A stretch of 64,000 nt of DNA from Branchiostoma belcheri (taxonomy: Eukaryota; Chordata; Leptocardii; Amphioxiformes; Branchiostomatidae): NCBI RefSeq assembly GCF_001625305.1, contig NW_017804065.1, positions 1,963,730-2,027,729 on the forward strand, written 5' to 3'. A program made the position numbers and the translations under genes. Positions 33,101 through 45,888 of the stretch are shown piece after piece. Position 1 is the stretch's first letter, and every line of letters begins with the position of its first letter. Below the pieces are notes generated by a model, which searched no databases, was not told the DNA's origin, and saw only the letters and a list, made by a program, of their open reading frames with translations.

Positions 33101-36100
33101 ATATAATGAACAACAATGGTCCCAGAACGGAACCTTGTGGGACCCCTTCAGTTATCCCTAGGCAATCACTAGTGGTACCGTCTATAACTGTTATCTGGCA
33201 CCTGTTTGACAGGTATGACTGAAACCACAACAATTCATTGTCTTGGATGCCTGAAGGAATCTGCCTGAAGGAACCTCCTACCCCTGATGCAAAACAACGC
33301 TTTATAGTCTCAGCACACAATATTTATTTATTGGTGAACCCCGTAGTCAAAAGTATTCCGGGCACAGCGTAGGGAGGCGCAGTACTTAATAACGCTGCCA
33401 GGATTCTTTGGCGCAGGATAGCGAGGTGAAGACTGTGCTGGATTGTAGAGGAATATTAATGCATTGGGTTTGTTTGGTCGGGGTCGATTTGCGCCTAGAT
33501 CCTGTTACGACCTAGTACTGTGTGTGGGCTGCAGTTCACATGACCCCCACAAAGTGTCGTTTTTTAGGGGAAAATGAGCTGGCAGACTTAAGCTGATTTC
33601 CACATACATGTATTTTGTAGGTAGCACCCTAAACCCGTGCATATTAATTTTCTGTAATTTGTGCACCCTACTATATATTTTACAGCATAAGCATGCCATG
33701 CCTACATATAAACGACGTATAAAATTTAATGCCGATAAAACAAAGGGGCCGATAAAACAAAAGGAACCTGCAAACTCGAAAAACCAACTGACCACAGTAC
33801 TCCTGTAGGATGGATACCTCACGGAATAACAACTGCTATTCTTTAACATATCATATTCACAATTGTTATGTTGTAATGTTAATTATGACGTCTACTATGA
33901 AGCTAGTTTGTTATTCCATATATATCAAGTTCCCCTTACCTTGACAGGACTCCGCTCCCGGAGCGCTGCTGAACTCCCCTGCTGCACACGGCACGCACAT
34001 TGTCCTGTCGTCGTTACTGGCCGTTCCCGCTGGACAGATGTCTTCCCGCTCGTCCCCCAGCTTACATTCATGGCCGGGACGACATGGGAGGCAGGTGAAG
34101 GCATTTTTATCATCTGTAAAATGAAAAAAATATACCACTTAGTGGCACTTAGGCCATGTTAATTTGATTATATGGATGACATCCGCGCGCGCATGAATTT
34201 TCGGCCGTTTCCAAAAAAAACAAAAACAAATTTCAACCATACTGTAAATCGTACAAAACAGTTGCAAAATGAGCAAAAATATACCATACAAGTTACAAAA
34301 AAAATAATAAAAACTATACCAATGTCGTAGAATGCCAAAATCAAACGAAAAAAGACGAAATTGTAAAGAAATGAACTTGAAGACTAGATTAGTCGCCAAA
34401 CCATATTCTGTGCCATTTGTTCACCCTCATGACCACGTAGATTTCATAATGAAAAGAACTTTTTTTTTGCAAAACTTTTTTTTATTCGCACGCGCGCATC
34501 GGTTTTGGGGCTCCCGGAGGATGTCATCCATATAATCAAATCAACATGGCCTTACAAAAAATAGAAATCTCCATTCATTTATTATTGTAGTAACATCCTG
34601 CACAATAAGGCTTTACCGTCTGTAATTTTGTTAGTAAAATTCACCTATTATATTCACATTTCTACCTTTTGAATCATAATAAATAACACCTACCTATCAC
34701 AGCATTGGAGTTACCTTTGGCAGGGCAATTTTACTTTTGCAACAGAAGAATAACCAAAGGAAGGCTAGCAATCAAAAAAAGTTATTGTCAATCTGAAGGA
34801 TTTTTATTGTTTGTTGTCTTCAAGAGTGTGTATAATTGCCAGGGTTAGCTGCCCGCAGTGGTCTCGTGTCCGTGTCAGGAAGGGAAGTTCTTGTGCCCAG
34901 ATCAGTGTGTGTCGTTTTAGAAAAACCCGGAAGTAGAATTTAATATAGGATGATTGGCCCTTCGCCTATGGAACCACTCATTTTTTCGCTATGTACGGAA
35001 AGGTCAGCGTATGGCGAATTCGACTTATGCAACACTTGCGCTAGATAACGAACTTTGTTCTAAAAATCAAATATATCTGCAACATATAAAAAAATTCTGC
35101 CCGTTCAGCCATTTAATCAATAGATAGAGCATGGTTTAAGGCCGACTACGTGGATTTAGAACTGCCCCACCTACCAAGGGGATTTCATGTCTCCCGAGGC
35201 CGAAAGGCCGAGGTTGACCTAAAATCCCAAAGCTAGAACTAGACTGGGCAGTTCTAAATTCACGTAGTCAGACTCAAACTGTGCTCTATCTAACTTAGAT
35301 AACTTCAAGGTCTCCAAAGTTAATCAACTTCCTCTCCTAGTACCTGATTTTGCTTTGTAAATCTTTGTTTAGTGTCACTTATTGTCTCATTTCAGTCTGC
35401 CTGATTGACAACAACAAGGTTGTCAATCAGGCCACATAGACAGCCAAACAACTCCGAGAAGAATCTGTCTGCTCCCATTCTCCTGGGCATAAAGCTTGAC
35501 ACTGCCTTTTTTCCATGGATACAAAAGTGGGCGTCTACAATTAATTCACTTAGTTAGAGCACGGCCGTTCCCCCAGAGATGGACTAATTCCGGCTCACTG
35601 TTTGGCTGAGATGGTTGGTCAGTTATTAGTACACCTCTACCCCAAGGGAGAATGGGAGGCACTAATTAGGCTAAGGAGGCTACTATGTGGATATAATTAC
35701 TAGAAATACAGGATCCCTATTTCAGCATGAAAGTTCATCTGAGTTGGTAAATTACATTATGAAGAAGTTAAACTGTTATCCAACTCAAAATTTGACTCAC
35801 CGGAATTTTCGACTGAATCACTCACTGACCCAAATGCCGTGATTTTTCCCACGTGTCAAACACTCAACACTCACGCAACACTCAGCAAAGGGTCAAAGGT
35901 TGTCTGAAGTCGATATCACACCGTCCCGGTTGAGCGATGGTTGAAGTGCCCTTTTTGCTAAGGGGACCTAGCAGTTCTCTATTAAGTAAAAGAGGCGATT
36001 GTTTCAAAATCATTATCATCACTAACGTAGTAGAAGAATGCCTTTATGTATGTAAACATGACAAACCTCTAACTGCTTTCTGCCCAGGTCTACATCCTTT

Positions 36101-39100
36101 CACACAACGTCTCCTATTCTTATACTTGCAGGTGTCACAGTCGTCTGTAGCGGGTCCTGAGCAGATCCTTTTTCCTTCATTTGTCACGTCTTTACAGAAG
36201 CTGCTGCACTCTGCAAACGTAGACATGTGCGTCCGCATTAACTATTGACAAACATAAAAATTTTAGAAATTGAGGCAACCTGTAATATGTTAACTCTAGG
36301 GGAACGATAATTATTAGAAAATCTTCGACAGATTTGATTTGATTTGATTGATCTACGGTAGATTCTGGTCTCATGTAACGAGCTTTCGTGAACAAGCAAT
36401 GAAATCACTATGGCCAATTTCTAAGAATGTGACATAATTTATCAACATTTGACAAAATCCATTGGCATTGCAATTAAGATGTGCATAAATAGCTTTTATG
36501 GTTAAAAATATTATCATAATTATATAATTCATTTCTGAACATACTTTTGCACACGGTAATGTTGTCAACAAAGTGTGTCAGAGGGCACTCCGTTACGCAT
36601 GTCACAACACCACCAGGGCGGGTTTCGTCCATCCTCTTAATGCCTGGAAAGTGACAAAGAAAAATACACAAGGAATTTGTAATTTAGTACAACGCGAACT
36701 TCATATGTTTTATTTTCTTAGGACATCCAAATGTTCTTGGCTTGGCTTCGTATCCGAAGATTTCAGGGGCCCTTCTTTCTCCTACTGCACGCCCGCTGGT
36801 GGCTGACAAATGTAACAAAAACGATGTTTTATAGTAATCTTTAAGTGACAAGGCTCTAAGATGCAATAAGAGTTGTGTATTTGCTAAAACACATACATCC
36901 GTTAACGTTTATGCTTGTTATATCTTTCGTTTGAACCTACACAGAATCGTTATTTGAAGTAGAGAAAGCAAAATAGTTTAAGACCAAAAGGGCTAAACGT
37001 TCTAGGCAACACTAAGTAAATTGGAAGGGGCTTACCCAAATTTTCGGCCGACTTTCACGGATTGCTATTGCAGCTTCCGGGACGTGACGTCGGAAACACG
37101 TCGGAGAAAAGCTGCAAGCACGCATTTTCGACGTCACGTCTCGGAAGCTGCAATATGGTCCAATCCGTAAACAAGGCTGACGGAGTTGACCTAAAATTTG
37201 GGTAAGTTCCAATTTACTTAGTGTTGGATAGAACGTTTAGCCCCTTTGGTCATAATGAAGTCTACCAAGTTAAACACTGAAGAACCAAAATCGTTTTTAT
37301 ATCAGCAAACCATATCAAACTCCTAAACACAAAGTTGCGTGCGAATTACTTACATGAGCATGTTTTTGTAGCATTGTCAGACTTCATGTGCTGCGGACAC
37401 TGCGCGACGCATTCGAAATCACCAGTCTGTCCCTCTCTGTAGGGGTAGGTCACCTTCAGATGTTTACAGGCGATGCAGTCAGTTGGGGAGTTGGATCCAC
37501 TTGTGCGGCATCCTGTGTATAGATAGAATGAAAAGATAGAAATACTTCATTTAATTAATCGTAGGGTCGTTTGGCGTAGTGACAAAGTGCTAGACTCGGA
37601 ACCAAGAGGTCCCGGGTTGTAGTCCTGACATGCCATCGATCATGTCATCGATCTTGATCATCGATGCCATCAACAGGATTTATGATGTCAAAATTTCAAA
37701 ACATAGGAAACTTGTTTTGGAGGCCCGCCTTGTTTCTTTTTCGCCCTCTTGCATTAGTTTTGGAGTCTACGGAGGATGTCATCCATAAAATTTATTTGGT
37801 GTGGCCTTATCTTAAATGACACATCAGCACGGCTTTCGTTGTATTGATGATCTCTATGTTATCTGGGAAAATAGGTAAACTAGGTAGCCTCACCTTCACA
37901 CTCGGGGTGACATTTTTGTTTACAGTCCCCGTTGATCCTCTCCGTCCCTTCCCGGCAGATGAATTCCTTTGCCGGCTTGTCCAGCAGTGACAGTCCCATC
38001 ACCTTGACAGGAGACTCCCCACTGCCGAAGGAGTAGTACCGCAGGGACGCCACCTCGTTGAAAGTAAAACTCAACCAGACATGGGGACGCTCCTATGTTT
38101 TTTTAGTAAAAAGAGAATGTGAATGATTTTTTTCCAAAAATGAGCCTTAATGTGATTGCACAAATCCCAAAGTTACTGAACTATATATACACACCTCGTT
38201 GTCAGGCGTCTTGCCGTATTGGACGACTGTTTTCTTCTCGTCCACATCTTCAGTCACACAGACAAAGTACGACTGGTACAGGGTTGCCGAACCCAGACCG
38301 CCAGCGTTGTCAACCAGCTGGGTTTTTTGTAGCCGCATGGCCTAGAGGTATGTTTTAAACTTACCGTTAGAACCATTACACATAGCCGCGCCCAGCGGTA
38401 TCTTTAGTCAACTTAGTTTATACTATATTATTCTATCAAATTACGATTAATATCAAAGTTCAGGAATTGCGTCTACATCAGGTACAACGCTGCCAATAGT
38501 TGCAAGAAAAGCTTCATGGTGATATCTTAGCCCGAAACAGGATACCTTGGGTCCACATGGACCCTAACACTATGTATTCTGTACATAGTGACAGATTAAT
38601 CAGTCTGGGAAGGTGTACTGTTGATGGTCAAACCAATGGCATCTCCATTACTTTCTGCACCATTAAATTTTGAGCGAGATGTCTAATGACCATACTGATC
38701 TCACATATCTCACCTTTTAGTGCATTTAGAAAAAGCCATGGCATTCAAACAAAAACATGGTAGTGAGTGTTCCTAGAGAAGGATAAATAATATGTCCTGA
38801 TTGGTATAAAACACATTGTGTGTAAAACATGCCGGTTTAGGGTACCTCAAGCTTACGTGACAAGTCAGAATACTATAGCAGATCGTGCATACCTTATACA
38901 GTGCCACTCCCTCGGGTGTGATCTGTACATATATCCAGGTCTCGTAGTTCTGCGGGATGCTGGCAAACACAACAAAGATGTCGCCCTCTGATGCTGCAGT
39001 GAAGTGGATACACTTTCCTCCATCGGTCGGATCAAAGCGATGCGCGTTGGACCATTGGATGGAACACGGTACATCTCCCACTGTGTCACTGCAAAACAAG

Positions 39101-42100
39101 GACCAAAAACTTTACATTCATCTTAAATTTAAGTACCTCTTTTAAATATTACAAAATACCTTTTTTAGGTAACTACATCCCGTGTTGATTGTAATCGGTA
39201 CTAAGTTTACTTACCTTTTCTGGCTTAAGTGGTTGAGTAGTTGTTTGTACTCGGCTCTGGCGACCTCACGATTGCTTACCCAGTCTGGTAAGTCTGTCAG
39301 TAGTTTAGCTGAGGCTTTAAAGTCGTTCTCCGTCACCGTGAAGACACCTGTTCCCTCATCATACGTCATGACAAGCCCCTGAACGCTGACCTGCGGAATA
39401 GTCATATAATAAATCAACACATGTGAAATTCAAGTTTGTAAAATTTTCGTAAATATGTTTGTGTAAAGAAATAAAATATGATGTTCTAATGTTGTTAACC
39501 TTTTTCGCCTGGACGTCCTCGCTTCCCCCGTTTTTATAGCCATCATACAGATGGGGCACAAACCCTTTCCTGGTGGAGAACCACTTGTGACGGAAGAACT
39601 TCAGCGTCACCACGTCTTGAGCCCGAAGAATCCCTGGGATGTCGTACGGCATGTCAAACACGACCATAAACTCTTGTCCTCCGGTCATGTCTTCCCATGT
39701 GGGCACGCCGGTGTTGTCTTCCTGAAGGAACGCCAACATGGCGGTTTCACAGCCTGCCTCTCCAGCGGGCAGGAGGAAGTCTGAACTCAGGATACGACCC
39801 TGCAGGTAAAACAAGCTTGTTGAGTAATATTCTGATATTTTAGATTCTGATTATCACTGGACTGGAATTTAAAGGCCAATAAAGCTGTAGAATCGTTGAC
39901 CCTTCAATATTACAGAGATCGGTGCAGTTGCAATAAAGCACTTGTCTAGAAAATGAAATTGACTTCACTTAAATTAGGCAATGTTAGAACTACAAATACC
40001 CTCCTTACCTCTTCCAGATACACTGTAACAGCACGTTGAAGCGCCAGCCTCCTCTTGGTCATGCTGTCCTCAAGGGCTTTACGGTCTTTAAAATTACAAT
40101 AACGGATCTCAGTGACCGTCACCGTTTTAGTCCCATTCTTAGTTCCCTTCTCACCAACATCTGGTTTTGTTGTCTTTTGTGTGTAATATTTTCTCCCAGT
40201 TCCCACTTCCGTCTTTAAATTCCTAGAATAATAATTAAAAAAAATCGGCAATGTATTACGGTTACGTTTAACTCTCAATCCACCGTAAGTTTTTACAACC
40301 AATCTTACCGTATGGGGTCAAAACAGACCTTATAATGTTTTGAACGTACATAGCTTTTTGTTAGTATTTTGTGATTTTTATGTATCTGTCGTTTCGTTAA
40401 TCTATGAGAGATAAGTTGGCATAATCAGGAGTAAATAATTTATCCTAATTATTATAATTTCAGCACCTGAAACAAGTCGCATTCACGCAGCCATGTCACT
40501 GACCTTTGACCCCAAGCCCATAGGCAACTACGCCTAGGGTCATTTTTTTTAGTTTTCTGATTCAATATTTTTAGGTTCTTCTGTAGTCATGTGTTTAGTA
40601 AATTAATGGCAGCAGACCCCCCCCCCCTACCAAAAAAAAAACGTCAAAAGTTACGGCACATAGCTATATACACCTGGGTTCAGTTTTGACCGCATAATGT
40701 GGTTTGATGGTTCAAGCGTAAACTGCGTAGATTACAAATCCAATCAAATAATCAAATTTAATTACATTAACTGTATGCATGAACTATCTACTTCGTGCGT
40801 GTATTAACGGAGCTATATAATTGTGAAATATCACTTGATGTACGACCTAGAAATCTACTTTACGACATCTAGTCTATTATAGTAACCTTTTTATTTACTA
40901 ATAGATCATCTACTTCTTACTACTAATTATATCTACTTTTACTACAGGACGATTTAATTCAAAAATACTATATACATGATCGTATACTCGTACCTCTTAC
41001 CAAGGCAGCCATAGTCCACATCTCCTGCAGGGAAGAGCGAGACGAAGGGGATGTTCAGTAGATCTGAGACCAGCCTCAACACAAAGGAGAAGGGTTTGGG
41101 GTAGTCGTTAATGGACTCTAACCAGTCCTTCAGCTCTGTTGTTAGGGCTGTCGTGTACATCTCCGTGATGGCAGCGGCGATCTTCTGGTCTCCGCCTTGA
41201 ACCACCAGCTCCTCGTGACTGTACTCCTGTGATGATCTGAATGAAAGAGATAAAACAATAAGCTCATAACTCTGTGATTTTGTTCTGTAATATTATGATT
41301 TTAACAAAACCGCGTATCAGCTCTAAAACATTCCATTAAGTAAGGCATATTCATTTTCAATGAATAAAGAAGAACTCTCAAAGTGAATATGCACTAGTGT
41401 AAATGCAACTGAACATTGAAAGAAAGCAAGATCATTCTGTAAAATGATAATGACGATAACATTGTAGAAAGACTAATACAATTTCACAAATACAACAGAA
41501 CCTTTATAACTGACAATAATCAAGTTGTACATGTATTAATAATGTTTATATTCCACTCTTTAATTAACAGACTTACGCTTGCTTCTCTTTCTGTCTGTTT
41601 GCCTGTGATGCAGAACCAGAAGCTGCATGTCCAGAAGACTGTTGTGATTCAGTCTTCGACTCTTGATCGTGAAACCAGCTACTGGACTTGGTCTGTGACG
41701 CCTGCGCTGCGAAGGTGCTAAGAGTCATCTTCCAGTCAGCCTCGGCTCTAGTCGCGAATTCAGACATCGACAGGTCCTGTGTAGCTTGTTTTGTTTTGAT
41801 GATCTTCAGCTGGCCTCCAAATTTGGCTGACTTGATGTAGTGTGTTCCCCAGCGGATGTAGAAGTTTTCTGAAATTTCAGAGGTATATAACCGTTCTTGT
41901 TGCAGACAGCAGGAAACATTGTATGTCAGGATATTATTACCCTTTGTTGTATTCGAAGTAATGTACATTATTTCTATCTTCTACGTCTAGTAATTTCTTA
42001 ATGTTTTTAGAGTGAGAGACAGTAATGTATCCGCCTTGGATAACGAACCGGATTGATTTGGTAAAGCTTAATAACATATTTTTCTACTTACGGAAAATAA

Positions 42101-45100
42101 TTTCTGCACCGGGAGAGAAGTAGGACTCAGGCAGGAAAATGAAATCTCGTAGAAAGCCCACGTTTAACCGTTCCGGCGTCACGTCGTCCATGAAGATCTC
42201 ATATCTAGGTAACACGGAACACAAGATAGTAGCAGGTCATTCATTTTTCAAACCCGAATATCCCTCATTTTGGCTATTGTGTACTGTCTGATACTATTCT
42301 GTACAGGAGAAAAGAAATATGCTATGTAATACCAGGGAATATTTGACCGGTAATAGAAGCAGCATCATTTATCACCTGAATATGTTTATTTCCAGCATGG
42401 CCATGAAAATTTGTGTCCGGTTCTCACTAAGCCGAGCGCTGGCAGAGGAGCTGGCACTAAAGCCTGATGATTGGATGGATGAGCCCCTCTGACTGGATTC
42501 TCCTCCTCCTACTGAGAAAATGAGTCCAAACGGTCCACCCCCTGCTCTGTGTCCAGAAGCCTTGTTGATCTCTTCCTGGAACATGGCCTTGGCAGAAGTG
42601 ACGGCCGATTTCTCCGCAAGATATTTCCTGTATTCTTCAGTTGAACTAAAGGTGTAGGATTCTGCTTCTGTGTCGTATATGCCTTGCACTGTCATGGAAT
42701 CGGGTACTTCGTTTTCGCCGTATCTGTTCAAAGTAAATGAAAATGAGTTACTGCGGTTCGCGTTGTATAAAGATTATAAAAATCCATAGAAGCCCGATAA
42801 GTGCAGATGTAGTGCTAGGTTTTGTACCATTACTTGATTGGTTTTAGGGATGTTCCGAATGCACAAACTTTTATCTGCAAACAGTGTTTTCTCTTTAAAA
42901 TACAATACATTCATTACGTCATTAAATAATCACGTCGACACAGATATGTCTTACGTTTGCAGATTTTGGCAAGATCTCTGGATGACACTTTTCTTCCTAG
43001 ATTCAGCCGAGTACACGCCTCTTCCGTCGAAGCCAACGCCGAGGTAGGTTGCGCCGTCAATTAGGTTCTGTACATTGCATGTATTAAAGTTATATGCATC
43101 AAACAGAATAAAGACGTTCATATGAACCTTTTTTTGTAAGAAGAAATGGAAACATTGATGAAATTTTAAGGAGAATAACCTGTATACACCTGTTTTAATG
43201 ATATGGTCCGCCATCTTGGATTTTGGCCAATGACGTCATCGAATTAGCATAAATTATGCATTTTAATGATAAAATTTACATAAAACTATGTGGGATGTTA
43301 TTTATATTAGAAACTTTTTGAAACTTGACATAAGACCCATAAAATTTTATGTTGAAACGAACATGACTAAATTTAGCAAAAAAATGCCTGTTAGAAACCC
43401 GTTGCCATGGCAACAAACAAAAAAATCATTATCTTATTCCACTGATACGGAATCGTTGCCAGCAATATTTTCGGAAAAGTCACAAAGTTTGGCCGTTCTA
43501 GCGCTAGCCTTTCAGACGCTATGTGACGTCAAATTTCGCGCGGACACTTTTAGCCCCCCCCCCCCCGTCTAGATAGGGTTAACTAAAAAGAATTTATAAA
43601 ATGAAAATCCTTTCAGGAATCTACTTTTTCTATTTGCCAATTGATTTGTGTTTAGCGTGATCTATTAGCCTTAAACACACAGAGGAAGGTTACTCTACTA
43701 CCATATCTGTATGTATTAAAAAAAAGGTTACCGGACAGCCTGTTCTTGGTATTTTGGCCTTCCAGCAGGGGTCTCCATTCTTATAGCCTGTCCCGAAACA
43801 GCCGTTCATCAGAACTGGTCCTAGTCCGGCTGGGTAGGTGTAGGCTGTTGCCTCTCCAGTGGAACTAACATTGTCTTCATCCCTTGTCATTTATAAAAAA
43901 AATCATTATATTTCGTCATCTAATGTTAAATGCGACACTAAAGAAAAAACGCCATCAGAATTTTAAACAAGATAATGTTGTGACCAAAAGGGCGAAGCTT
44001 TCTTTACAACACTAAGTAAATTGGGGACTTACCCAAATGTTCGACCAACTCCTTAAGCCTTGTTTTCGGAATTGACTCTTCTACTGCAGCTTCCGGGACG
44101 TGACGTCGAAAACGTGATTGCAGCGAAGGGTCGTACGTGTCAGATAACCTATATCGCCCCCGTCTCTGTTCAGTGTTGGACCGTTGATCCGAATGTACAC
44201 AGTCCCCTTCACTCCTCTCGCAAAGAATTTGCTGCAATCACGTGTTTCTGACGTCACGTCCCGGAAGCTGCAGCAGAAGAGTCAATTCTGTAAACAAGGC
44301 TGGCGGAGTCGGTCGAAAATTTGGGTAAGTTTCAATGTACTTAGTGTTGGATAAAAAGCTTAGCCCTTTTGGTCATAATGAAGCACACCAACACAGATGA
44401 ACTTTCATGCTAAGGTAATGTTGTGTATTTTTTTTCATTAATATACTATCGACTGGGAAGAAAATACTATTTTGATTTGTTATTGCAACAACATATTTTA
44501 TCAACTAATGAAGTAAGGAATTGGGCATATAACAGATGTTAACCAACCCGTCATCCTTGTACTTGTACTTATGTCGGATCTCCCAGCCTGGTGGTGCATA
44601 CATGTTACCCATCGTGGCCCCTGGCCTAGGAACAAGCTGGATGTCCGCCTAGTAAACAACAACAAATTTGAGACCCTTACGAATGGTCTTTGTACTTCTT
44701 TGTGCTAGTGTAATTTACACCATATGTTTATTTTACAACATTAGTTCATTTTACCTTAAGGTCTAAGGTAAGGTTTATTTTACAACATCTTAATGCTAAA
44801 TTTATACCGTGTCTTTCTTTAACCAGAACTGTAACGTTTGTGTAAGTATCCCTAACCCACCTCCTCTACCGGCCGGTTCAAACCCGCTGCCAGCCCATTG
44901 GTGTCCTTTAGCAGTTCTTTGTACTCATCGTCGAACTTGTCCATCTGTTTCCCCAGGTAGTCCTGCAGACCGCTCACAACCTTCTCCTGGTGGTTCTCCA
45001 CTACACCGTCCGCGATCCTGTCGCCAAGCTGGCTGACGACTTTTCCTCCTATTTCTTTCGCTGCTGCTGCCAGAAAGGCTGGAACTGCCCTTTTCGTCAT

Positions 45101-45857
45101 TTTGTTGTCGACAGGAGAACTTTCTGCCCTGTGTTGGGATCCTACATATCAAAGGTAATGCAGCCATTTTACTGTTGGGATGTCTACAGGATTATTAACT
45201 TACAGATACTTTGTCACGTTCAAGATGACGTTGTTACTAATGTTACCTTTTGATTCTTCAAAATAGTTTTAAATTTGAATTTTAACGGGGGTGATAAGAA
45301 GGACTACATATGTCTTTTTCTGTACGTTCTTGAATGTGGAGCACTACTTTATTCATCAAATTATAGACTTTCTGTCTTTCTGTCTGTCTGTCTGTCTGTC
45401 TGTATGTGTTTTTGTGTTTCCGCATATTTGTTTTCAGCATAACTTCATAACACCTTTATGGGTTGTGATGATATTTGGCTTGCAGTAGGTCTTAGGAAAA
45501 TTATTGCCAAATAAATTATTACGGTTACCATGGTAATCCGTTTTCAGCCCAAAAGGAATCAACTGTTGTAAGTTAAAGGTAGGTATCCTTGCCACAAGAT
45601 TTCATTTTTTGAAACTGTATAGCCAAGCATATTCTCATTCATGTACAGGGGACCTACTGTCTGGAATAATTTGAACAAAACATTAAAGCTATGTCCAACT
45701 TTAAACACTTTTAAAACTCACGCCAAAGCTGATTTTATAAATAACCCCAAACTTCCCTAGGTCTGGTTAATATTCAAATCATATCCTTCTATACAGCGTT
45801 TTCATGTTACTCATTATATTGTTACCTCCATGAAAAATGGAGGTATTGTTTTGGGCG

Positions 45858-45888
<31 letters not shown>

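Noticed and set aside
36684-36866. Possible extra exon reading SGRAVGERRAPEIFGYE before exon 17
   Set aside because: No donor that keeps frame with exon 17, while splicing 37354 directly to 36643 completes a cysteine codon and the repeat pattern.
37566-37640. tRNA gene
   Set aside because: A and B box-like sequence is present but acceptor and anticodon stems do not pair; a SINE head is more likely.
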